Assembly: GCF_028867935.1 (NCBI RefSeq)
Contig: NZ_JAPQNS010000010.1
Location: forward strand, 248,001 to 312,000
Length of the DNA stretch: 64,000 bases
DNA from: Flavobacterium sp. SUN052
GTDB lineage: Bacteria > Bacteroidota > Bacteroidia > Flavobacteriales > Flavobacteriaceae
Direction: 5' to 3'
Shown here: piece after piece, positions 38,699 through 45,231 of the stretch
Numbering within the stretch: position 1 is the first letter of the stretch
Layout of the letters: the number at the start of each line of letters is the position of its first letter
The notes under the pieces: model-generated
Databases searched by the model: none
The model's input: the letters and a program-made list of their open reading frames with translations, nothing else
What the model was told of the DNA's origin: nothing
Position numbers and translations under genes: made by a program

Positions 38699-39472
38699 TC
38701 AGGATTGTCGGAAGGTGGCTAACTTTTGAGCTAGTGCCCGTGCTCCATCGGCAACAAAGGTTGCATCGGCACCACAGGCAATAAATCGGATGCCCAAGTC
38801 GTGATAGCGCTGGTAATCAGCTGGGTTGAAAAATAAAATACCTGTTGCTTTTCCGGCTTTTCGAGCGGCATTAACCGTTTCCTGGAGTGCTTCTTTAAAC
38901 ATAGGATGGTCGAACTGACCGAAAATTCCTAACTCCATGGATAAGTCGGCGGGGCCGATAAAAAGCACATCGACACCTTCTACAGCGGCCACTTCGTCGA
39001 GATGGTTGAGTACTTCGCGGGTTTCGACCTGCACAATGCCCAAAATAGTATCTGGGGCCTGCTGATAATAGTTGTCAAAATCGCTGCCAAAGCTCGTTGC
39101 CCGCACCATTTTAGCCACCCCCCGGTTGCCGTGTGGAGGGTAATGTAGCCCGCTGATCACTTTTTGTGCTTCAGCCGCATTGTTAATCTTGGGGCACATG
39201 ATGCCTTCTGCACCCATATCCAGGATTCGCTGAATGCGTGGTGCTTCTGCACTCTCGACCCGGACCAGCGCTGCCGTGGGCGAGCTTTGGAGAGCCTGAA
39301 GTTGATAAATTACGTCGCGTTCCGAACCCGCGCCGTGTTCGAGATCAATGAGCACCCAGTCGAAACCAGCCTGGCCCACAATTTCTGCCGTTAGTGAGCT
39401 GCCCAGGTTCAGCCAGCAGCCATGGAGCGTTTCGCCCCGTTTGAGTCGTTGTTTGAGGTTTTTCATTTTCAT
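38699..39472 (-). CDS. garL: HpcH/HpaI aldolase, likely 2-dehydro-3-deoxyglucarate aldolase
   Basis: 257 residues (an ATG two codons further in is also possible). The class II pyruvate aldolase fold shows WVLIDLEHGAGSERDV (catalytic His), ALVRV, GAEGIMCPKINNA, the metal-ligand Glu in GIVQVETREV and Asp in FIGPADLSMELG. GarL cleaves 5-keto-4-deoxyglucarate, the shared product of GudD and GarD, to pyruvate and tartronate semialdehyde. Its place at the head of the operon supports this, though other HpcH substrates cannot be excluded. No dedicated tartronate semialdehyde reductase or regulator is in the window. Confidence 0.82.
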   Translation of the reverse strand: MKMKNLKQRLKRGETLHGCWLNLGSSLTAEIVGQAGFDWVLIDLEHGAGSERDVIYQLQALQSSPTAALVRVESAEAPRIQRILDMGAEGIMCPKINNAAEAQKVISGLHYPPHGNRGVAKMVRATSFGSDFDNYYQQAPDTILGIVQVETREVLNHLDEVAAVEGVDVLFIGPADLSMELGIFGQFDHPMFKEALQETVNAARKAGKATGILFFNPADYQRYHDLGIRFIACGADATFVADGARALAQKLATFRQS

Positions 39473-39546
39473 ACTATGAGCTGAATGTCAGGGAAATCTA
39501 ACGGCTATTGTCTAACTTTTCTTTGTACGCTGTAAAGCTTTATAAA

Positions 39547-39582
39547 AAAACGCTCATCAAACCGAGGCCAGATGAGCGTTTT
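39547..39582 (-). terminator. Hairpin terminator between divergent units
   Basis: AAAACGCTCATC (39547-39558) and GATGAGCGTTTT (39571-39582) pair perfectly. The T run is longest on the minus strand (seven T), so it probably stops minus-strand read-through from the genes above 39977. It sits upstream of the garL start, insulating the aldarate operon. Confidence 0.75.
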
Positions 39583-39658
39583 CGATGGTGCTGATGGACA
39601 GCTAGATACAAGCAAACAAAAATCAAATGATTTATGACATCCTCTCCAAAAAAAGCCG

Positions 39659-39666
39659 TACTTTTG
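39659..39666 (+). promoter_or_regulatory. Candidate -7 element for the small basic protein gene
   Basis: TACTTTTG is identical to the -7 box before tRNA-Trp and lies 41 bases before the ATG at 39708. No clear TTTG is seen at -33. Confidence 0.5.
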
Positions 39667-39707
39667 CGCTCTGATTTTTGGAACTGACAAAATACAATTA
39701 TACAATC

Positions 39708-39863
39708 ATGGGAACGGAATTAAAGCGCAAAGACCGCAAGAACAAGGCCCGCGCGAACAATAAAATTGCAAAAATTAAAGAATTGCTTCGCAAGCCTGAG
39801 ATCAAAAATGTAGACGTAGAAGCCATCAAGGCATCGTTTGCAGAGAAAAAAGCGGCTGCTTAA
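39708..39863 (+). CDS. Small basic protein of unknown function
   Basis: 51 residues (MGTELKRKDRKNKARANNKI...), rich in Lys and Arg in the first half and likely all helical. A start at 39678 would add ten residues, but the one at 39708 has the better distance from the TACTTTTG promoter box. It resembles short conserved proteins seen in Bacteroidota, which I know only by appearance. The charge suggests RNA or ribosome binding, which is inference. Confidence 0.65.
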   Translation: MGTELKRKDRKNKARANNKIAKIKELLRKPEIKNVDVEAIKASFAEKKAAA

Positions 39864-39976
39864 TTAGTGAGTACTCACGCGAAAGAAACTCGTTATGAGT
39901 TTGTTCGCTGCCTCATAGAGATGACATCTTTTCAACATGGTGTCATCTCTTTTGTTTTTGGGCAAATGCATCGCCC

Positions 39977-40318
39977 TTACTTAGTGGCAACCCGCTTCAG
40001 TTTAGACTGTAGCTCCTGCGTTTTCTTCTTGATTTCCCGACGCACAATCCGCCGGGTGTCCATCATCACCCGAAATCGAACAGCCTGTCCCAGTAGCCCC
40101 AAGCCTCCATTGATTAAAATAAGGCTGTACGTACCCGTAAGCACCCATTGGCCGGTTGGTTGATTGGTGTGCTTCAGATGAGCCGCTTCGCTAAAAATGC
40201 ACAAACCAGCCCCAATCGCCAGCAAACTAGTGACGGATAAAAGGAGCCATTTGGTGCGGGTGCTCATCCGCTTAATTACACGTTTGCCAGGAGGCTTCAC
40301 TGGCCCACTGATTGCCAT
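39977..40318 (-). CDS. Small membrane protein of unknown function
   Basis: 113 residues from ATG at 40318; the open frame runs on to 40405, but that part overlaps the end of the glycosyltransferase gene. A basic N-terminus (MAISGPVKPPGKRVIKRMST) is followed by two hydrophobic helices (about 23-43 and 60-78). The tail is strongly basic and probably coiled (RRIVRREIKKKTQELQSKL). It lies 20 bases after the glycosyltransferase stop, so it may be co-transcribed. I do not recognise a family. Confidence 0.6.
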   Translation of the reverse strand: MAISGPVKPPGKRVIKRMSTRTKWLLLSVTSLLAIGAGLCIFSEAAHLKHTNQPTGQWVLTGTYSLILINGGLGLLGQAVRFRVMMDTRRIVRREIKKKTQELQSKLKRVATK

Positions 40319-40338
40319 GATGGTGTCGTTTTTAGCAA

Positions 40339-41361
40339 TTACGAGGGATATTCTACATCGACGCCCGTTTCGCGAAAGCCTTTCGGCTCGCGCCAGCGTT
40401 TCCAACCTTCCTGTATAAAGCCAGTGCCGTAGCCAATTAACTGCACAAAAGCAGCCACCACACTCAGCAAGCCTACAGTTATGCTTTTTTCCTGGCGGGC
40501 TCCGTCAATGAGAATAAGCACTGAAAATACGGAAAAAATCGCAATGGCGCAAGTAAAAAGCACTGGACTAATAAATGCCCATACTGGTATCGACGCTACA
40601 CCCAGCGTAAACAGGGCCGGAAATAGGTGTACTAATTTTAATTCAGCTGGATAAAATCGCGAAATATTGATGCGGGCTCGCCCAAAAAAACGCAATTGCC
40701 GGAAAAACTGCCCGAAGTTGGTGCGCCGTTTATGGTAGATGAAAGCATCCGGGATAAGGCCCGTTCGAAACCCGTTTTCGATGATCCGAATGGCAAACTC
40801 AATATCCTCGCCCATCCGGGTAATCCGGTAGCCCCCTACCGTTTCCCATACTTTCCGCGACAAGCCCATGTTGAAACTCCGTGGGTGAAAGGTGCCACCC
40901 AGGTTCTTTTTGCTCCCTCTGATTCCACCCGTGGTGAAGGGGGAAGTCATTGAATAGCTGATCGCTTTCTGAACAGGCGTAAAATCGGGGTGGGCCGCAT
41001 CGGGACCGCCGTAAGCATCTAAGGGCAAGTTGGCCTCCGCTTGCTGTTGAAGATGCTTGCTAACCGTCTCAAAATAATGCGGAGGAATGATGGCATCGGA
41101 ATCGAAAATCACGAAATAGTCGCCCGTCGCCCGTTCAAATCCATAGTTTCGGGTAAAGCCCTGCCCTGAATTCGGCTTAAAAAAGTATCTAACCGGAAGC
41201 CGGTCGGCAAACTCCGCCACCACTCCGTCTGCTTTCACCGTTGATCCATCCTCAATCACCAGAATCTCGAACGGCCTGACCGTTTGTTTGGTCAGGCTAT
41301 CCAGCAGTTCACGGAGTTCGCCGGGACGGTTATAGATGGGAATGATTACGGAAAAACGCAT
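40339..41361 (-). CDS. Family 2 glycosyltransferase with C-terminal membrane segments
   Basis: 340 residues. The GT-A domain shows FSVIIPIYNRPGELRELLDS at the start, ILVIEDGST, the metal-binding DSD in FVIFDSDAIIPPHY and GEDIEFAIRIIENGF (the ED acceptor-site motif). Two or three hydrophobic helices lie in the last 90 residues, so it is probably anchored to the inner membrane and faces the cytoplasm. It likely adds a sugar to a surface glycan. The left repeat of the GxxExxY element begins 10 bases upstream of its start codon and so sits in its promoter/leader. Confidence 0.88.
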   Translation of the reverse strand: MRFSVIIPIYNRPGELRELLDSLTKQTVRPFEILVIEDGSTVKADGVVAEFADRLPVRYFFKPNSGQGFTRNYGFERATGDYFVIFDSDAIIPPHYFETVSKHLQQQAEANLPLDAYGGPDAAHPDFTPVQKAISYSMTSPFTTGGIRGSKKNLGGTFHPRSFNMGLSRKVWETVGGYRITRMGEDIEFAIRIIENGFRTGLIPDAFIYHKRRTNFGQFFRQLRFFGRARINISRFYPAELKLVHLFPALFTLGVASIPVWAFISPVLFTCAIAIFSVFSVLILIDGARQEKSITVGLLSVVAAFVQLIGYGTGFIQEGWKRWREPKGFRETGVDVEYPS

Positions 41362-41370
41362 TTTTGAATG

Positions 41371-41401
41371 GCACGCAGATGACGCGGATTTGGCTGATTT
41401 T
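41371..41401 (+). repeat. Left terminal inverted repeat of the GxxExxY unit
   Basis: Begins GCACGCAGATGACGCGGATT and continues TGGCTGATTTT. The inverted right copy (41991 down to 41961) differs at four positions only. The ACGCxGATGACGCGGA core is also the outer part of the palindrome at 33336. Confidence 0.8.
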
Positions 41402-41519
41402 TCGCGAATTTTTTGAAATCCGCTTATCCTTGATACTGATCGTGATTATCAGAAGCAAGAAGCAATTTGATTTGTATGTTTCTTGCTATCATTACAGCAA
41501 AACTAAACCTGTAAGCATT

Positions 41520-41909
41520 ATGACCGTAGCTGTACAATCTTCAACAGACCAAATTATTAAGTGTTTCTATAAAGTATATAACGCCCTGGGCTATGGCTTT
41601 CTGGAAAAAGTTTACGAGCGAGCCTTGTTAGTTGAACTTCGCCATCAAGGTTTTCGATGCGTTAATCAAGCTCCTATCAATGTCTATTATGAACAAGAAC
41701 TTGTAGGTAAATACTTCGCAGATATTCTGATAAACGATGAAATTATTCTGGAGCTAAAAGCGGTGAATAGTCTTGTTATGGAGCACGAACTTCAACTTAT
41801 TAACTACCTAAAAGCAACACCAATAGAATTAGGATTTCTGTTTAATTTCGGCCCAAAGCCAGAATTTAAACGTAAGGCTTTTTCTAATACAAATAAAAAC
41901 CTCTATTGA
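41520..41909 (+). CDS. GxxExxY family protein (PD-(D/E)XK nuclease-like)
   Basis: 129 residues from the ATG at 41520; the frame is open upstream to 41364 but that part runs through the repeat. The name-giving motif is GFLEKVYERAL (about residues 26-36). The nuclease-like core is Asp in YFADILINDE and the E-x-K of ILELKAVNSL, with QLINYLKAT following. These are the expected metal- and catalysis-site positions of the PDDEXK_3 fold. No signal peptide. The function of the family is not established. Its placement between inverted repeats suggests it acts on those repeats, which is inference. Confidence 0.85.
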   Translation: MTVAVQSSTDQIIKCFYKVYNALGYGFLEKVYERALLVELRHQGFRCVNQAPINVYYEQELVGKYFADILINDEIILELKAVNSLVMEHELQLINYLKATPIELGFLFNFGPKPEFKRKAFSNTNKNLY

Positions 41910-41960
41910 TCCTCAATTGATTGTGTTGATTAGTCCTATCCAAAGACAGGCTGATCTGCG

Positions 41961-41991
41961 GAAATCAGCCCAATCCGCGTTATCCGCGTGC
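41961..41991 (-). repeat. Right terminal inverted repeat of the GxxExxY unit
   Basis: Read on the minus strand it begins GCACGCGGATAACGCGGATT and continues GGGCTGATTTC. Bases 41980-41991 encode the last three hemL codons (Ala-Arg-Gly) and its stop, so the repeat overlaps the gene. Confidence 0.8.
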
Positions 41992-43266
41992 TATTATCAA
42001 ACTTTCCTCATTAGCCTTGATTACGTGCTCAATCAAGTCATCCGTTAGAGCAACGGATACGAACAGGCTTTCAAATTGGGACGGAGCCAGGTAAACACCC
42101 CGTTCCAACATGGCGTGGAAATACCGCCCAAAACGGGGTAAGTCACAGGTTTTGGCTGTTACGAAGTCGGTGACGGGCTGATCGGTCATGAACATAGTAA
42201 ACATGGACCCGATCTGGTTGATGGTATAAGGTAAGCCTAACTTGTTCAGGCTGGTGCGGAAACCCGTTGCCAGCTTGTTGCCGATTTCCTCCAGGCGCGT
42301 GTAAACCTCTGGGTGATCGTTAAGATGATGGAGCATGGCTAAGCCCGCCGACATGGCGATTGGGTTACCCGATAAGGTTCCAGCCTGATATACAGGGCCA
42401 GCGGGCGACACCATATTCATAATGTCGGCGCGGCCACCGTAAGCTCCTACGGGCATGCCTCCACCAATAATTTTGCCCATTGTGGTGAGGTCGGGGGTGA
42501 TACCAAACCGTTGTTGAGCTCCGCCTGGTGCCAGTCGGAAGCCCGTCATGACCTCATCGAAAATATAAACGATGCCATGTTTGGTGCAGAGATCACGAAG
42601 GCCTTCCAGAAAACCCGGTTCGGGCAAAACGCAGCCCATATTACCTACCACTGGTTCCAGAATCAGCGCGGCAATCTGATTATTATTATTGTCGATGAGC
42701 GCTTCAACAGCGGCCAGGTCGTTGTATGGAGCGGTGAGCGTATCGAGCGCCGTTGCCTTTGTTACACCAGGACTGTCGGGGGTTCCCATGGTCATGGCTC
42801 CACTTCCGGCAGCAATCAGAAACGAGTCGCCGTGGCCGTGATAGCAACCTTCAAACTTGATAATCTTGTCGCGGCCTGTAAACCCACGGGCCACCCGAAT
42901 AGCGGCCATCGTAGCCTCAGTGCCTGAATTGACCATGCGGACTTTTTCGACGGAGGGCACCATCGATACGATCAGTTCGGCCATTTCCACTTCTTTGCGG
43001 GTAGGAGCACCAAACGAAAATGAATTTTGAATGGCATCGCGCACCGCTTTTTCAACCGATTCAAACGCATGGCCCAATATCATTGGTCCCCATGAGTTGA
43101 TCAATTCGATATACTGCCGGTCATCTTCGTCGTAGATGTAGGGTCCTTTGGCCGATTTAATAAATAGTGGATTGCCACCCACAGCGCGAAACGCCCGTAC
43201 CGGTGAGTTTACTCCACCCGGAATCAGTGTTTTGGCCCGTTCAAAAAGTTGTTCGCTTGTTGTCAT
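41980..43266 (-). CDS. hemL: Glutamate-1-semialdehyde 2,1-aminomutase
   Basis: 428 residues from MTTSEQLFERAKTLIPGGVN; an in-frame ATG six codons upstream (43284) lies in a repeat and is less likely. This PLP enzyme makes 5-aminolevulinate for haem by the C5 pathway. The PLP lysine is Lys265 in LTTMGKIIGGGMPVGAYGG. Other motifs are RMVNSGTEATMAAIRVARG, GCYHGHGD and YIFDEVMTGFR. The last three residues (ARG) and the stop codon come from the right repeat of the GxxExxY unit, so the native C-terminus was probably altered. Confidence 0.95.
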   Translation of the reverse strand: MTTSEQLFERAKTLIPGGVNSPVRAFRAVGGNPLFIKSAKGPYIYDEDDRQYIELINSWGPMILGHAFESVEKAVRDAIQNSFSFGAPTRKEVEMAELIVSMVPSVEKVRMVNSGTEATMAAIRVARGFTGRDKIIKFEGCYHGHGDSFLIAAGSGAMTMGTPDSPGVTKATALDTLTAPYNDLAAVEALIDNNNNQIAALILEPVVGNMGCVLPEPGFLEGLRDLCTKHGIVYIFDEVMTGFRLAPGGAQQRFGITPDLTTMGKIIGGGMPVGAYGGRADIMNMVSPAGPVYQAGTLSGNPIAMSAGLAMLHHLNDHPEVYTRLEEIGNKLATGFRTSLNKLGLPYTINQIGSMFTMFMTDQPVTDFVTAKTCDLPRFGRYFHAMLERGVYLAPSQFESLFVSVALTDDLIEHVIKANEESLIIARG

Positions 43267-43276
43267 AGTATTGTAG

Positions 43277-43334
43277 AGACGCAAAAGCGTCTTAGGCGCG
43301 TCAGCAACACGTTAATAAAACAAAATGCTGACGC
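43277..43334 (+). repeat. Paired small hairpins upstream of hemL
   Basis: Hairpin 1 is AGACGC (43277-43282)/GCGTCT (43287-43292) around AAAA. Hairpin 2 is GCGTCAGCA (43298-43306)/TGCTGACGC (43326-43334). GAGACGCAAAATC follows at 43341. The GAGACGC phrase recurs, as in short intergenic repeats seen in Bacteroidota. They occupy the hemL upstream region. Confidence 0.6.
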
Positions 43335-43385
43335 ATAATGGAGACGCAAAATCTTGCCGGTCCGCCGGTGCGGTCTTTACATGGA

Positions 43386-45113
43386 TCAATTAACTTTTAC
43401 AAACTTGCCTCCTGTGAATTTCACAATGGGGACAATCTGATTTTCGTTGTTTTTGGTGTAATCGAAGCCCGACAAAACGTAGTCTTCCTCGGGTTCGGTA
43501 CGCATGGTTGCCCAGTTTTTGAGCGGTGTACCCCGCTTGGCAATTTGCCGCCCGAAAAATAGCAACTGATCGTAACCCTGGCAGACAAATATGGATGGGA
43601 TCATATTGCGCTCACTGAGGTATTTAGCCTCGAAATCGTGAGCAGCGGGACGGTCAGGATCGATAAAATCAGGGTAGAGCAAATACATTTCGCGACGGTT
43701 AAACGTCGAGGCCGATGTCTTATAAAAATCGAACGAAGATGACGTAACAAGCAGCGGCCCGTTTACGCGTCGGCGAGTGAGTGCATCCAGCATTCGAACG
43801 CCATCATCGGCATTGCTGCTGGCAAAAAATACGTGCCCTGGTTTGTTCACGTCGGATACTTGCATGCCAAGAGCCATTGATTCGGCCGTGCCACTCGCTT
43901 TACGGAACTCAACAACCTGATAACCTGCTTTTTGGGCTTCGGTTTGGTACGCAAGCGCCAGCGCAGAGTCGCGACGAGCAGCACCAAAATAGATGCCCAC
44001 TTTTTTGGGTGGGTTTAATGATTTTACAAAATCGAGCGAGCGGAGAGCCTGCTGATTTAAGGAGGATTGCGCCAGAAAAGTCGACGGTTGGTTGGTCACC
44101 AATTCGCTGCTGGTAGCAGTTGGGTTTACCAGTACCATCCCGTTCTGATTCGTAAAATCGCGGACTAATCGGTTGGGTTCGGCGTAAAGTGGCCCGAAGA
44201 CAAGGTCGGTTTGCCCGAAAACGGGGTTGTTGAGCAGTTCGAGCGTTTTATCATCGTCATTACCAATATCATAGGCAAACAGATTCACCGTCACGCCTTC
44301 CGACTGAAGCTTGGCTTTTGCCATCTTCATGCCATCGTACAAATCGTAAACGTATTGATTGTTCCGTTGGCGTTTTTCGGGGTCAAATTCATCAGCCCGG
44401 AAGGGAAACAGTACGGCAACGTTGTAGTAGCCTTTGGCCTTATTCCGGGTGGTCGTAGGAGTGGTGGTGGCCGAACTCTTTGACGGAGCCTCAGTTACCG
44501 CTGGCGCTTGCGGCAGTACGGTTGGAACCCCATAACGGTTAGAAAGCCGGTCGGATAGCTCCAGGTCGCCTTTGTCTGTCGATTTCTGTTGAATCAGCGC
44601 AATAAGTGCCAAACCCAGATTACGATTCTCCGGGTATTGCCGCTGTAATGTTTTGAGCCTGTTCAGGTCGGTAATTCGGCTGAAAAAATAACCTTCCATA
44701 AGGTCTATTTCGGTCCGAAACTCAGAGTCACTAATCCGGCGTAATGCCTGGATGGCATCGTCGGTTTTGTTGGCTTCAAAAGCGGCTGCTCCTAGTAGGT
44801 AGTTGGCATCATCTTTTTTGCGCCAATCCGGAAATTTGTCGAGTAACTGCTTTATCGTTTCCGTAGCTGCGGTGTAGCTGCGTTGCCGGAAAGACGCTAC
44901 GGCATGGTAATAATACGCAAACGGAGCCAGTGCAGAAGGCCGCTGCATAATGGCCTGCAACTCTGTTTTTGCCCGCTCATAATCACCCAACTGCACGAGT
45001 TTAACGGCAGCCTTATACCGGCGTTCGGTTTCGGGTGGGGTTTGCGCCCATGCAGTGGTTTGGATGGTCAGAAAGCATAGTAGCGCGGCCACAAACCAGC
45101 GTTCTCTGTTCAT
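43386..45113 (-). CDS. TPR plus periplasmic-binding-fold protein
   Basis: 575 residues from MNRERWFVAALLCFLTIQTT, a signal peptide ending near AWAQ; the frame is open to 45185 upstream. Residues about 30-180 are TPR-like helical repeats (YKAAVKLVQLGDYERAKTEL, YLLGAAAFEANKTDDAIQAL). After a Thr/Ser-rich linker (SSATTTPTTTRNK) comes a type I periplasmic-binding fold (YNVAVLFPFRADEFDPEKR, LVFGPLYAEPNRLVRDF, VGIYFGAARRDSALALAYQT). The arrangement recalls LpoA-type activators of peptidoglycan synthases, but no such role is shown here. It lies between yidC and hemL. Confidence 0.75.
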   Translation of the reverse strand: MNRERWFVAALLCFLTIQTTAWAQTPPETERRYKAAVKLVQLGDYERAKTELQAIMQRPSALAPFAYYYHAVASFRQRSYTAATETIKQLLDKFPDWRKKDDANYLLGAAAFEANKTDDAIQALRRISDSEFRTEIDLMEGYFFSRITDLNRLKTLQRQYPENRNLGLALIALIQQKSTDKGDLELSDRLSNRYGVPTVLPQAPAVTEAPSKSSATTTPTTTRNKAKGYYNVAVLFPFRADEFDPEKRQRNNQYVYDLYDGMKMAKAKLQSEGVTVNLFAYDIGNDDDKTLELLNNPVFGQTDLVFGPLYAEPNRLVRDFTNQNGMVLVNPTATSSELVTNQPSTFLAQSSLNQQALRSLDFVKSLNPPKKVGIYFGAARRDSALALAYQTEAQKAGYQVVEFRKASGTAESMALGMQVSDVNKPGHVFFASSNADDGVRMLDALTRRRVNGPLLVTSSSFDFYKTSASTFNRREMYLLYPDFIDPDRPAAHDFEAKYLSERNMIPSIFVCQGYDQLLFFGRQIAKRGTPLKNWATMRTEPEEDYVLSGFDYTKNNENQIVPIVKFTGGKFVKVN

Positions 45114-45132
45114 TGGAGCCTTTTTATTAAAT

Positions 45133-45219
45133 GATGAATGCTTAATTGAACCGGCAAACCGGATGAGTTGGCTATGCATGAGCATTCATCCGGTTTGTCA
45201 GCGCGATCAAGCATTCATC
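45133..45219 (-). repeat. Nested inverted repeats between yidC and the TPR gene
   Basis: Outer arms GATGAATGCTT (45133-45143) and AAGCATTCATC (45209-45219) are perfect. Inner arms CAAACCGGATGA (45155-45166) and TCATCCGGTTTG (45186-45197) are also perfect. An extra GCATTCATC copy follows 45182. The double structure fills most of the 118-base gap between two minus-strand genes, so it may act as a partial terminator or RNA stabiliser. Confidence 0.75.
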
Positions 45220-45231
45220 AACCATCATTTA

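Larger units (their letters stand above)
41371..41991 (+). mobile_element. Putative GxxExxY nuclease element bounded by inverted repeats
   Basis: A 621-base unit: left repeat, a single plus-strand gene for a PD-(D/E)XK-like protein, and an inverted right repeat. The end repeats match at 27 of 31 bases. The flanking genes (glycosyltransferase and hemL) are both minus strand, so the unit is against local transcription. The right end overlaps the hemL stop. Mobility itself is not shown; I see no clear target-site duplication. Confidence 0.5.

Noticed and set aside
41364..41519. Use of the upstream ATG for the GxxExxY gene (181 residues)
   Set aside because: The extra 52 residues are translated from the terminal repeat and a hairpin, and family members start close to the MTVAVQSS position.
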